Assembly: GCF_009866765.1 (NCBI RefSeq) | Contig: NZ_CP019431.1 | Span: 2,728,001 to 2,792,000, forward strand | Direction: 5' to 3' | Length of the DNA stretch: 64,000 nt | Origin: Pseudomonas sp. S35 | GTDB lineage: Bacteria; Pseudomonadota; Gammaproteobacteria; Pseudomonadales; Pseudomonadaceae | Part shown: positions 42,601 to 51,763 of the stretch, one piece after another | How positions within the stretch are numbered: the stretch's first letter is position 1 | How the letters are laid out: each line of letters begins with the position of its first letter | Made by a program: the position numbers and the translations under genes | Notes under the pieces: model-generated | Seen by the model: the letters and a program-made list of their open reading frames with translations, nothing else | What the model was told of the DNA's origin: nothing | The model's database searches: none

Positions 42601-45600
42601 TGCGCGCCCAGGGGCGACATGTGCTGGATCTCATGCAGTGGCGTGTGTTCGTGCTCGCGCAGGTTCAGGTTCTGCGCCTGGATCTGCGCCAGCCAGTGGC
42701 TCACGCTCTGGTTCGGCTGCGGTGTGGCAACGATAGGCAAGGTATTGATAAACAGCCCCAGCTGGCTTTCGACGCCCGGCAGGTCTGCCGGGCGCCCGGC
42801 CACGGTCGCGCCGAACGCTACGGTATCCTGGCCGCTGTAGCGGGCCAGCAAGAGCAACCACGCTGCCTGCACCACGCTGTTGAGTGTGACTTTGTGGTCC
42901 CGGGCGAACGCCTCCAGGGCCTGGGTTCTGTCGATGCCAAGCGTGTGCAGATGTACCCCGTGGCCCTGTGCAACAGCACCCTTCTGGTGCCGGCCGCCAA
43001 AGGCGTTGGCCACTCGGGTGGGCTCAGTCAGGTGCTGCAATTGCTCGGACCAGAACGCCTGGCTGGCTGCGCGATCCTGGCGTTGCAGCCAACTGATGTA
43101 GTCCTTGAAACGTCCGGTTAGTGGCGCAAGGGGCTGGTGTGCGTAGGCTTGCAGTACTTCGCCCATCAACTGCGAATTACTCCAGCCGTCCATCAGGATG
43201 TGATGGCTGGTATAGATCAAGTGGTAGGCGCGTTCATCCAGGCGCACGAGGGTCACGCGCAGCAGCGGCGCCTGTTGCAGGTCGAAGCCTTGCTCGCGAT
43301 CTGCCTGGGCCAAGTCCTCCAGTGCGCTTTGAGTCAGCGCCTGGTTGCGCCAGTCCAACTCACGGACCGGTAAGGTCAGGTGCTTGTGGACACACTGCAG
43401 CGGTTGAACCAGCCCGTCCTCCCAGAGGAACCCACTGCGCAAAATGTCGTGGCGTTCGATTACGGTTTGCCAGGCGCGAATGAAACCCGGCGCGTCCAGT
43501 CCGTCAATGTCCACGGCCAGTTGGTTGACGTAGGTATCACCACGGTCCTCATACACTGAATGGAACAACATGCCTTGCTGCATGGGCGACAGTGGGTACA
43601 GGTCGTCCAGCTGGCGTGCGTCCACGGCCAAGGCGTCCAATTGTCCCTGGGAGATGTTCGCCAGGGGAAAATCCGAAGGCGTGACTGCGCCCGCCTGGGG
43701 GCTCAGGCAATGGTTGATCAGGGCGTGCAGTTCGTCACGGTAATCGTCGGCCAGTTGCTGGATGCACGATGCATCGAACATGTCGCGGCTGAACGTCCAG
43801 TTCAACTGCAATTGACCGCCGTAGACCTGGCCATTGATGCTCAGCCAGTTATCCAGTGGTGCACTCGGGTCCTGGTTGTCACCGCTGTCTTCGGGGGCAG
43901 GGCTGAACAAGGCGTGTTCGTCGAAGCTTTGGTCGAACTGGCCCAGGTAATTGAAGGTAATGCGCGCCGTGGGCAGGGCGCGCAGGGTTTGTTGGGTCTG
44001 CGGGTCACCGAGAAAGCGCAGCGCACCGTAGCCAATACCTTTGTCCGGCAGGTTGCGCAGCTGCTCCTTGATCGCCTTGATGGAGTCGGACAGTTGCACG
44101 CCTGGGGTAAGCTTTACCGGGAATACGCTGGTGAACCACCCCACTGTGCGGGTCAGGTCCAGTGCGTCGAACAGGTCCTCTCGGCCATGGCCTTCCAACT
44201 GGATCAAAGCCGAAGGGGCTTTGGTCCAGCGGCAGATGACACGCGCCAATGCGGTCATCAGCAGGTCGTTGACCTGGGTGCGATAAGCCGCCGGCGCTTC
44301 TTGCAACAACTGCCGGGTCAGCTGTGGATCAAGCTGAGTACTGACGAATTGGCCCTGGTTACCGGCCAGGCTGGCGTTACGCCGGGCGCCCGGAAGCGCG
44401 TCACTGGCATCCTGCAACTGGGTTTGCCAATAGTGCAGCTGCTCCTGCAACGCCGTACCGCGGGCATACGTTTGCAAATGCTCGGCCCAGGCCTTGAAGG
44501 CACTGGTTTTGTCCGGCAGCTTGGGTGCGTGCCCCTGCAACAAAGCGCTGTAGCAGGTTTGCAGGTCCTCTAGGAGGATGCGCCAGGACACGCCATCAAC
44601 CACGAGGTGATGAACCGTGAGCAACAGGCGCTGGCTGCCGTCTTCCACGTTCACCAACAGCGCCCGCAGCAGCGGGCCCTCTTCCAGGTTCAGGCTACGC
44701 TGCGCCTCGTTGCAAGCGTCGAGCAATGCTTGACTGTCGGTGGCCTGTCGTTGCCAGAGCAACGGTTGTCCGGCCGTAGTGATCGGGCGGTGACCTGCTT
44801 GCCATTGGCCGCTTTGCGCAGTGAAGCCCAGGCGCAGTGCGTCGTGATGGCGCAGCAGATGCTCCAGCGCCTGGCTCAATGCGTCGGCATCGACCGGTTG
44901 GGACGGTATCAGCAGGATCGATTGATTCCAGTGCTGGCGTTCAGGTACCGCCTCGGCAAAAAACACATGCTGTACCGGCGTTAACGGTGAGGCCCCTTGA
45001 ACCGGACCTTGATCCAGTACGCGAGTGTCGATGGCCTGGGCGACGCCGGCCAGGCCGAGAATGGTCTGATGCTGGAACACATCCTTGGGTGTCAGGCGAA
45101 TGCCCGCCTGGCGGGCCCGGCTGACCACCTGGATCGATACGATGGAGTCACCGCCCAGCTCGAAGAAGTTATCGGTGAGGCCAACCTGCTCGACCTTGAG
45201 CACGTCTTGCCAGATGTTCGCCAAACGTTGCTGGGTATCAGTTTGCGGTGCCACATAGGTGTGCTGGGTGACGCTCAAGTCCGGGGCGGGCAGGGCCTTG
45301 CGATCCAGTTTGCCGTTGGGCGTCAGCGGCAGGCTGTCCAGCAGAACCAGATGCTTGGGTAGCATGTAGTCCGGCAGGCACGCCTTGAGGTGGTCCTTGA
45401 TCTCGGTACGCAGCAGTTCCTGGTCTTTGGCATTGGCGTGGCTGCGGCTTGGGTCCAGCGGCAGGATGTAACCCACCAGTTGCCGGCCGGTGGGGCCATC
45501 CATTGCCAGTACCACTGCTTCACCGACGGCGGGATGGTCTTGCAGGCGCGCTTCGATTTCGCCGAGCTCGATACGGTAGCCGCGGATTTTCACTTGATGG

Positions 45601-48314
45601 TCGACGCGTCCCAAGTATTCGGTGACGCCGTCGGCACGCAAACGCACCAGGTCACCGGAACGGTAGAGGCGCCCACCGTGGCTGAACGGGTCTGCTACAA
45701 AGCGTTCGGCTGTGATATCCGGGCGCTGGTAGTAACCACGGGCGAGCCCTTCGCCGCCCAGGTACAGTTCGCCAGCGCTGCCCAACGGTACAGGGTTGAG
45801 GTCGCTGTCCAGCACATAGGCTGTGCGAGTGCCGACAATTTTGCCGATGGGCGCGTAGGCCGCCTGGCAGCTCTCATCGCGACCGGCTTTCCAGATCAGC
45901 GGGGTCACCACGGTTTCGGTGGGGCCGTAGCCGTTGATGATGAAATGGGGGCGCAGCACGCGCTTGACCAGCTCAAAGCTCGCATTGGGCACCGCGTCAC
46001 CGCCAAAGCAATAGATGCGCACCGGTGGCGGTTCGGGGAACTGTTCTGCGTATTCCGCCAGCTGTTGCAGGTACACCGGCGGAAAGGCGACGACACTGAC
46101 TTGATGCTCGTGCAGCGCGGCGTAAGTCTGCTCCACCGACCACAAGCTGTTGTCGCGGATCAGTAAGCGGCCGCCGTGAGTCAGGGTGGTCAGCCAGCGT
46201 TCATGGGCACCATCGAAGGCGAACGACATGAAGTGCAGCTCACAGTCCTGGGCGGTCATGCCATATAACTGGCCGATCGCCTGGCAGTGCATGGTCAACG
46301 GGCCGTGAGCGACACACACCGCTTTCGGCCGGCCAGTGGAGCCGGAGGTGTAGATCATATAGGCCAGGTGCTCGGGCTCGACCCGGCAAGGCAAGTTGTC
46401 GTCGCCGTACGCCTCCAGCCAGTCACTGTCCTGGTCAAGTATCAGGCTGCTGACGCCGTCGGGAATCGGCAGCACGTCGAGCAGGTGATGTTGGGTCAGC
46501 AGCAGTTGGATGGCGCTGTCTTCGATCATGAAGGCCAGGCGGTCGCGAGGGTATTGCGGGTCCATCGGCACGTAGGCGCCGCCGGCCTTGAGAATCGCCA
46601 GCAGGCCGATGACCATGTCCATCGAGCGTTCAAGGGCGATGCCCACCAGGACTTCTGGCTTGACGCCCAATTCCACCAGTTTGTGTGCCAGACGGTTAGC
46701 CCGGCGATTGAGTTCGGCGTAGCTCATTGACTGCGTGCCGAACAGCAGTGCTACAGCATCTGGCGTGTGTCGAGCCTGCGCTTCAAGGGTCTGCTGGACA
46801 AAGTCGCCGTGGCCACCGGTGTAATGGCTGCGGTTGAAGTCATGGAGCAGGGTTTGCAGCTCCCCGGGGCTGAGCAACGGTGACTCGCCGATCGCTTGGG
46901 CCGGGTTGCGGCACACCGCGTGCAGCAAGTTGAGCCAGTGGCCGCTGATACGCTCCACGGTGGCGGCATCGAACAGGGCAGTGGCATAACTCAGGGTGGC
47001 GCTCAAGCCCTGGGGTTGTTCCAGGGTATTGAGGGTCAGTTCGTACTGGGCGGTCTGGCGCTTCCAGGTCAGGTTCTTGACCTTCAAACCGTCAATCGCC
47101 GGTGCTACGCCGGCCTCTTCGTATTGGTGGTTGAGCATCACCTGGAACAGCGGGCTGTGGCTCAAGCTGCGCTCCGGTTGCAGCGCCTCCACCAACTGCT
47201 CGAACGGCAAGTCCTGATGGGCCTGGGCGCCAAGCGCGCAGGCCTTGACCTGTGCCAGCAACTCCTTGAACGGCATCTGGCTGTGTAGCTGTGCCTGGAG
47301 TACCTGAGTGTTGACGAAGAACCCGATCAACCGTTCGGCTTCGGCCCGGGTGCGGTTTGCCACGGGGACCCCGACGCGAATCTGTGGCTGGCCGCTGTAG
47401 CGATACAGCAAGGCTTGGAACGAGGCCAGCAGCACCATGAACAGCGTGCAGTTTTCCCGTATGGCCAGTTGCTTGAGCTGGTGGGCCAAGGCTGCATCGA
47501 TGGGGATTTCATGATCGGCACCGGCTTGGTTTTGCACCGCCGAACGCGGCCGGTCGGCCGGTAGTTGCAACACCGGCTGTTCGCCGCCCAGTTGCGTCTG
47601 CCAGTAAGCGAGTTGGCGCTCCTGCTCGCCGGCCTCCATCCACTGGCGCTGCCAGGCGGCGTAGTCGGCATACTGTACGGACAGCGCCGGCAAAGTCGCC
47701 TCCACACCACGCAACTGCGCCTGATAAAGGGCAATCAGCTCCTCGATCATGATCGGCACCGACCAGCCGTCCGAGACGATATGGTGCATGGCGACCACCA
47801 GCACGTGGTCATCCTCGGCCAGTTTCAACAGGCTGACACGCAGCAGTGGCCCGTGCTCCAGGTCGAAAGGCTGGCTGGCCAGGCGTTCGACGAACCCGTC
47901 GATCTGCACCCGCTGCTCGGCAGGCGGCAGACCTTCGGCGTTCTCAACATGCAGGCTGAATGGGCCGGCTGGATGGATCACCTGCACTGCCTGATCCTGG
48001 GCCTGGGTGAACGTAGTGCGCAGGCTTTCATGTCGGCTGATCAGCGCCTGGAAGCTGTGGCGCAACGCTTCGATATCCAACGGACCCTGCAATTGCAGGG
48101 CGGCCGGAATATTGAACGCGGTGTTGTCGGGGTCCAACTGCCAGAAGAACCACAGGCGCTGCTGTGCGTAAGACAATACCGCCGGCTCCTCGCTGTGCCG
48201 CTTGAAGATCGGGGCCACGTTGTACAGGTTGATGCCCTGGCGCTTGAGCAATGTCGCCAGCGCCTTGCGCTCTTTGGACGACAGCGAACCGACGGACGCT
48301 AGTAACTCTTGCAC
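39609..48314 (-). CDS. pvdD: Terminal pyoverdine NRPS, C-A-T-E-C-A-T-TE (PvdD-like)
   Basis: The protein has 2901 residues. Order by motif: C (HHIVSDGWS ~175), A1 (TSGSTGRPKA ~655), T (GGDSI ~1054), E (HHLVVDG ~1234), C (HHILMDGWS ~1705), A2 (TSGSTGQPKG ~2171), T (GGHSL ~2575), and a thioesterase (GWSLGG ~2701) that releases or cyclises the peptide. My code for A1 is D-G-E-A-C-G-G-V-T, which I cannot assign firmly; the E domain makes that residue D. A2 reads D-G-E-D-H-G-T-V-V, ornithine/lysine type, and the last residue of many pyoverdines is cyclo-hydroxyornithine. The start codon is GTG at 48314. Its ribosome site AAGGA overlaps the stop of the upstream synthetase, so translation is coupled. 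It is the last gene of the pvdE operon. Confidence 0.87.
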   Translation of the reverse strand: MQELLASVGSLSSKERKALATLLKRQGINLYNVAPIFKRHSEEPAVLSYAQQRLWFFWQLDPDNTAFNIPAALQLQGPLDIEALRHSFQALISRHESLRTTFTQAQDQAVQVIHPAGPFSLHVENAEGLPPAEQRVQIDGFVERLASQPFDLEHGPLLRVSLLKLAEDDHVLVVAMHHIVSDGWSVPIMIEELIALYQAQLRGVEATLPALSVQYADYAAWQRQWMEAGEQERQLAYWQTQLGGEQPVLQLPADRPRSAVQNQAGADHEIPIDAALAHQLKQLAIRENCTLFMVLLASFQALLYRYSGQPQIRVGVPVANRTRAEAERLIGFFVNTQVLQAQLHSQMPFKELLAQVKACALGAQAHQDLPFEQLVEALQPERSLSHSPLFQVMLNHQYEEAGVAPAIDGLKVKNLTWKRQTAQYELTLNTLEQPQGLSATLSYATALFDAATVERISGHWLNLLHAVCRNPAQAIGESPLLSPGELQTLLHDFNRSHYTGGHGDFVQQTLEAQARHTPDAVALLFGTQSMSYAELNRRANRLAHKLVELGVKPEVLVGIALERSMDMVIGLLAILKAGGAYVPMDPQYPRDRLAFMIEDSAIQLLLTQHHLLDVLPIPDGVSSLILDQDSDWLEAYGDDNLPCRVEPEHLAYMIYTSGSTGRPKAVCVAHGPLTMHCQAIGQLYGMTAQDCELHFMSFAFDGAHERWLTTLTHGGRLLIRDNSLWSVEQTYAALHEHQVSVVAFPPVYLQQLAEYAEQFPEPPPVRIYCFGGDAVPNASFELVKRVLRPHFIINGYGPTETVVTPLIWKAGRDESCQAAYAPIGKIVGTRTAYVLDSDLNPVPLGSAGELYLGGEGLARGYYQRPDITAERFVADPFSHGGRLYRSGDLVRLRADGVTEYLGRVDHQVKIRGYRIELGEIEARLQDHPAVGEAVVLAMDGPTGRQLVGYILPLDPSRSHANAKDQELLRTEIKDHLKACLPDYMLPKHLVLLDSLPLTPNGKLDRKALPAPDLSVTQHTYVAPQTDTQQRLANIWQDVLKVEQVGLTDNFFELGGDSIVSIQVVSRARQAGIRLTPKDVFQHQTILGLAGVAQAIDTRVLDQGPVQGASPLTPVQHVFFAEAVPERQHWNQSILLIPSQPVDADALSQALEHLLRHHDALRLGFTAQSGQWQAGHRPITTAGQPLLWQRQATDSQALLDACNEAQRSLNLEEGPLLRALLVNVEDGSQRLLLTVHHLVVDGVSWRILLEDLQTCYSALLQGHAPKLPDKTSAFKAWAEHLQTYARGTALQEQLHYWQTQLQDASDALPGARRNASLAGNQGQFVSTQLDPQLTRQLLQEAPAAYRTQVNDLLMTALARVICRWTKAPSALIQLEGHGREDLFDALDLTRTVGWFTSVFPVKLTPGVQLSDSIKAIKEQLRNLPDKGIGYGALRFLGDPQTQQTLRALPTARITFNYLGQFDQSFDEHALFSPAPEDSGDNQDPSAPLDNWLSINGQVYGGQLQLNWTFSRDMFDASCIQQLADDYRDELHALINHCLSPQAGAVTPSDFPLANISQGQLDALAVDARQLDDLYPLSPMQQGMLFHSVYEDRGDTYVNQLAVDIDGLDAPGFIRAWQTVIERHDILRSGFLWEDGLVQPLQCVHKHLTLPVRELDWRNQALTQSALEDLAQADREQGFDLQQAPLLRVTLVRLDERAYHLIYTSHHILMDGWSNSQLMGEVLQAYAHQPLAPLTGRFKDYISWLQRQDRAASQAFWSEQLQHLTEPTRVANAFGGRHQKGAVAQGHGVHLHTLGIDRTQALEAFARDHKVTLNSVVQAAWLLLLARYSGQDTVAFGATVAGRPADLPGVESQLGLFINTLPIVATPQPNQSVSHWLAQIQAQNLNLREHEHTPLHEIQHMSPLGAQALFDNILVFENFPVAEALQQAAPGELVFGEVKDFEHTNYPLTIAVSLGDTLSLSFEYALADFAPTTVQHMAEHLDTLLQRMQAHPDHALGQLQVLSDERQRGLISHAEGGVIDATAQQCAHQLIEAQAAKNPDAVAIVLDDQQLTYGALNAWANQLAGKLRACGAGPDQLVGLAVERSLDMAVGLLAILKSGAGYVPLDPTYPQDRLSYMLADSGLKLLLIEDSLLAHLPVPASIHTLNLTDGLADFDVENLPHQVTAQNLAYVIYTSGSTGQPKGVAITHGALTEFCGIAGDYSQLCADDRVLQFATFSFDGFIEQFYPPLCRGARVILRGPSVWDTTTFYEQILHHGISIADLPSAYWHLFAMDCAAAGPRTYGQLRQIHVGGEAMSVEGLRHWQAAGLGSVRLLNTYGPTEATVVSSTLECSNLDPDTLSEHGIPIGRALPGRSLYVMDNAFCAAPRGTVGELYIGGAVGQARAYHQRPALSAERFVPNPFVVGGERLYRTGDLARYNAEGNVEYVGRIDHQVKIRGFRIELGEVETCLQGCEGVREAVVIATDGPTGKQLVGYVVATVAAQAMGQRALLAALRSHLKDQLPAYMAPGHWVILDRLPLTPNGKLDRKALPPPQDVLSTAPTAAPRTALEQQMARIWQTVLNVDAVGLHDNFFELGGHSLLVLQAVSLINQTYGTRLSLHDFMGYPNLETLCQNLQTPSAQLTVRLNQHQGPQAPLFCFHPIFGMVHSYQPLAVALREQAPVYGVLCKAFIDGAWHDISWADMIELYVANIRNVQPHGPYSLAGWSLGGNLAMEVAHRLEAAGETVAFLGLIDTPPPASVEVFWKTVQAQSGASAAPTRNALELFKRLFPAQAQTAEAHYQQLPALEKQARFIDWAKIQLKDSPEHLASLLLGERELALGEVVSQKLDVLAQDFRYRPLNVPLHCWWAGQDKSPALVNLLEEQLKAAFGEKCLALSMTLACDHEAIVTEPLLVQSLSQSLLGAR

Positions 48315-48325
48315 GCGAAAATTCC

Positions 48326-51300
48326 TTATTGGGAAATCAAATCTTCAATATCGTCACTGGACAGGCTCTTGAGCAGCGCCAGGGTCCTGGCGAGTTCGTC
48401 CTGCAGGGGGTTGGCTGCGGTTTGCAGGCCCTGAACCTTTTCGGCCAGCTCAAGCAAATGCTCGGCACCAAACAGATCGCGGATCGGTAGCTCCACGCCT
48501 AACTGCTCACGTACCCGGACCACCACTTGCGTAGCCAGCAGGGAGTGGCCACCCAGTTCGAAGAAATTGTCGTGCAGGCCGACCCGCTCGACTTTCAACA
48601 CCTCTTGCCAGATGTGCGCGAGGCGGGTTTGCAGTTCTGTAGCCGGAGCCACGTAGTCGCTATGGGCCAGTGCCGGGTCGGGAGCGGGCAGGGCCTTGCG
48701 GTCGAGCTTGCCGTTGGGGGTCAGTGGCAATTGGGCCAGCAGCACCCAGAACGTCGGTTGCATGTAGTCCGGCAGGCTGGCTTTGAGCTGCGCCCTTACG
48801 TCTGCCAGGCGCGCTTTCTGGGTGTCCAGGTCGGCGCTGGCCAGCGTTGGGTCGCAAGGGACCAGATAGGCTGCCAGTTGCTTGCCGTTGGCGCTGTCCA
48901 GTGTCACCACCAATCCCTCGCGGACCTCGGCGCATTGCAGCAGGCGGGCCTCGATCTCGCCGAGCTCAATGCGAAAACCACGGATCTTGACCTGATGGTC
49001 GGCGCGCCCGATGTACTCGATCACGCCATCTGCGCGGTAGTGCACCAGGTCGCCCGTGCGGTACAACCGCCCGCCCGGCTGCTGGCCGAAAGCATCCACC
49101 ACGAAGCGCTCGGCGGTCAGTGCTGGGCGATCGTGATAGGCACGCGCCAGCAATGGGCCGCCGATGTACAGTTCGCCGACCACCCCGGCCGGGACCGGCT
49201 CCAGGTTGTCATCCAGCACATACATGCTGCGGCCACCCAAAGGGGTGCCAATCGGCATCAGCGTTGGCAGCGACCGGACGCCTGAGACGTACTCGGCGCA
49301 GTCCAGGAAGCTGGCGGTCACAGTGGTTTCAGTCGGACCGTATGTATTGAGCAGGCGCACATGATTGAGCCCGGCTTGGGCCCACAGTTTCACACCTTCT
49401 GGCGGCATGGCCTCGCCAGTGGCACTGACCTGGCGTAGCTGGCCGTAGTCGCGGGGACCTTTGCGGGCGAATTCCTGGGCGATCAGGAACCAGTAGGCGG
49501 TGCTCAGGTCTGCCACGGTCATGCCATTGTCGATGACTTCGCGGTAGAAGCTTTCGCTGTCCCAGACCTCATTGCCGCGAATGATAACGCCCGCACCGAC
49601 GCACAAGGCTGGAAACAGCTGTTCGATAAAGCCATCGAAATTGAGTGAAGAAAACAGCAGCACCCGATCCTGTGCGCTCAATTGGAAGTAGCCGATGGCG
49701 ACATCGGTATGACCGGTGAGCGCCTCATGGCTGATGTCCACGCCCTTGGGCATGCCGGTGGAACCGGAGGTGTAGATGACGTAGGCCAGGTTCAGCGGGT
49801 CGACATGGGTGGCCGGGGCTTCGGTGGCGTAGGCACTGAGGTCGCCAGCGTCCAGGCTGAGGTGGATCACCTTGATGTGGCCAGGGATACTCAGGCGCGC
49901 GCCGATGGCCGCCTGGGTGAGCAGCAGGCCGACGCCGCTGTCCTGCATCATGTGGGTCAGGCGGTCTTGCGGATACTCCGGGTCCAGTGGCACATAGGCA
50001 CCGCCGGCCTTGAGAATCGCCAGCAAGCCGACAACCATCTCAATCGAGCGCTCAAAGGCTACGCCAACGCGTATATCCGGCCCAGCCCCTTCGGCGATCA
50101 GCCGGTGAGCCAGGCGATTGGCCTGTTGTTCAAGCTGGCGATAGCTCAGACGCTCATTGCCCAGCAGCAGCGCCACGGCATCAGGGGTCAGGGCCGCTTG
50201 CGCCGCGATGCGCTGATGCACGGGCAGCTTGCTGATATGCAGTGCCGGCGGGTTCCAGTCCACCAGGATCTGCTGACGCTCCAGAGGGTGGAGCAATGCC
50301 AGATCGGCCAGTGCCTGTTCCGGTTGTTGGCTGATGGCTTGAATCAGGTTCTGCCAATGCTGCGCCATGCGTTGCACGGTGGCGGCGTCGAAGAGTTCGG
50401 CATTGTATTCAATGCTGGCGTAGAAGCCCGTGGGGCTGCTGCCGGCATCGATCGACAGGTCGAACTTGGCCTGCGGCAAGTCACTGTCGATGAACTCCAG
50501 CACCAGGTCACCCAACTGGAGCAACGTCGCGGTGTTGTCCTCGACCCGCCAGTTGAACAGCGTCTGGAAGATAGGTGCGTGTTCGGCACTGCGCTCGAAG
50601 GACAGGTTATCCAGCAGCAGCTCGAAGGGGATGTCGGCATGCTGCAAGGCGGCCTGCGATTCTTTGCGCAAACGACGCAGCAATTCGACCGCGCTCATGC
50701 GTGAGTCGAGGCGCGTACGGTAGACCTGGGTACTGACAAAACACCCAACCAGCGCCTGCGTCTCTTCCAGATGGCGTGTCGCGTTGGGGACGCCGACGCA
50801 GAAGTCTTGCTGGCCGCTGTAGCGGCTGAGCAGGATCTGCCAGGCCGCCAGGAACACGATGAACGGCGTGATGCCTTCGCGTGCGCAAAGGCTGTCGACC
50901 TGCTGCTTCAGCGCTTGGGGCAGTTGGATATGACAGTGCGCGGCGGGCTGGCCGGTCGTCTTCAGGCGAGGTTGGTCGGTGGGCAGTTCGAGCACCGGAA
51001 AGTCATCTCCCAGGTAGCTCTGCCAGTAGGCGATGCCGCTTTCCAGCCCTTGGCCACTGGCCTGATTGTCCCGCTGCCACTGAGCGTAATCGGCGTACTG
51101 CACCGCCAGTGCGGGCAGCTGTTGGTGTGGGCGGGCGCCGGTGCTGATGCGATAGGCCTCACACAGGTCCTGGACCAGGATCGCGTTGGACCACGCATCG
51201 GAAACAATATGGTGCAGTGTGATCAGCAGTGCGTGTTCCTGATCGGCCAACTGCAACAGTTGCGCGCGAAGCAACGGCCCTCGGGACAGGTCGAAGGGCT

Positions 51301-51712
51301 CAGTGTTCTGGGCCTGGACCTGACGGTCGAGCATGGCTTTGCGCTCGGCGGCCGGGTAGGTGCGCAGGTCTTGGCGATCCAGGCAGAACCGTGCCTGGTG
51401 ATCGACTTCCTGGAAGGGCTGGCCATTGATCTCAACAAATCGGCTGCGCAGGATCTGATGGCGTTCGATCACGTGTGCCAGGGCGCTTTCCAATGCCTGG
51501 GCGTGCAACTGGCCCTTGAGCAGAAACGCCCGAGGCAGATTGTAGGCGCTGCTGCTGGGGTCGTATTGCTGCTCGATCCACAAGCGTTGTTGTGCGTACG
51601 ACAACGGCGCCGGGAGCGCCGAGTCGCGTGGGCGGATTCGTGGCACGGTGGCCTCGTCGCCCAGTAGCAGGGCCAGCAGTTCGTCGTCTTGAATATCGTG
51701 AGTGGCAGTCAT
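48326..51712 (-). CDS. Pyoverdine NRPS, single C-A-T module
   Basis: The protein has 1128 residues: a short N-terminal docking-like segment (MTATHDIQDDELLALLLGD), C (HHIVSDAWS ~165), A (TSGSTGMPKG ~647), T (GGHSLLAT ~1051) and a C-terminal tail (KSLSSDDIEDLISQ) that may dock to the next enzyme. The C-domain active site reads HHxxxDA, the last glycine being replaced; the catalytic second His is kept, so it is probably active. My A-domain code is D-G-E-D-S-T-T-V-T, like the other basic-residue domains here but changed at two positions, so the substrate is uncertain. No E domain. It lies between pvdE (51 bases) and the terminal synthetase (11 bases), in one operon. Confidence 0.85.
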   Translation of the reverse strand: MTATHDIQDDELLALLLGDEATVPRIRPRDSALPAPLSYAQQRLWIEQQYDPSSSAYNLPRAFLLKGQLHAQALESALAHVIERHQILRSRFVEINGQPFQEVDHQARFCLDRQDLRTYPAAERKAMLDRQVQAQNTEPFDLSRGPLLRAQLLQLADQEHALLITLHHIVSDAWSNAILVQDLCEAYRISTGARPHQQLPALAVQYADYAQWQRDNQASGQGLESGIAYWQSYLGDDFPVLELPTDQPRLKTTGQPAAHCHIQLPQALKQQVDSLCAREGITPFIVFLAAWQILLSRYSGQQDFCVGVPNATRHLEETQALVGCFVSTQVYRTRLDSRMSAVELLRRLRKESQAALQHADIPFELLLDNLSFERSAEHAPIFQTLFNWRVEDNTATLLQLGDLVLEFIDSDLPQAKFDLSIDAGSSPTGFYASIEYNAELFDAATVQRMAQHWQNLIQAISQQPEQALADLALLHPLERQQILVDWNPPALHISKLPVHQRIAAQAALTPDAVALLLGNERLSYRQLEQQANRLAHRLIAEGAGPDIRVGVAFERSIEMVVGLLAILKAGGAYVPLDPEYPQDRLTHMMQDSGVGLLLTQAAIGARLSIPGHIKVIHLSLDAGDLSAYATEAPATHVDPLNLAYVIYTSGSTGMPKGVDISHEALTGHTDVAIGYFQLSAQDRVLLFSSLNFDGFIEQLFPALCVGAGVIIRGNEVWDSESFYREVIDNGMTVADLSTAYWFLIAQEFARKGPRDYGQLRQVSATGEAMPPEGVKLWAQAGLNHVRLLNTYGPTETTVTASFLDCAEYVSGVRSLPTLMPIGTPLGGRSMYVLDDNLEPVPAGVVGELYIGGPLLARAYHDRPALTAERFVVDAFGQQPGGRLYRTGDLVHYRADGVIEYIGRADHQVKIRGFRIELGEIEARLLQCAEVREGLVVTLDSANGKQLAAYLVPCDPTLASADLDTQKARLADVRAQLKASLPDYMQPTFWVLLAQLPLTPNGKLDRKALPAPDPALAHSDYVAPATELQTRLAHIWQEVLKVERVGLHDNFFELGGHSLLATQVVVRVREQLGVELPIRDLFGAEHLLELAEKVQGLQTAANPLQDELARTLALLKSLSSDDIEDLISQ

Positions 51713-51763
51713 TGCATGTCTCGGGCGTTGAGTCAGGGCCGATGGGCCGGTGGTGTGTCGGGG

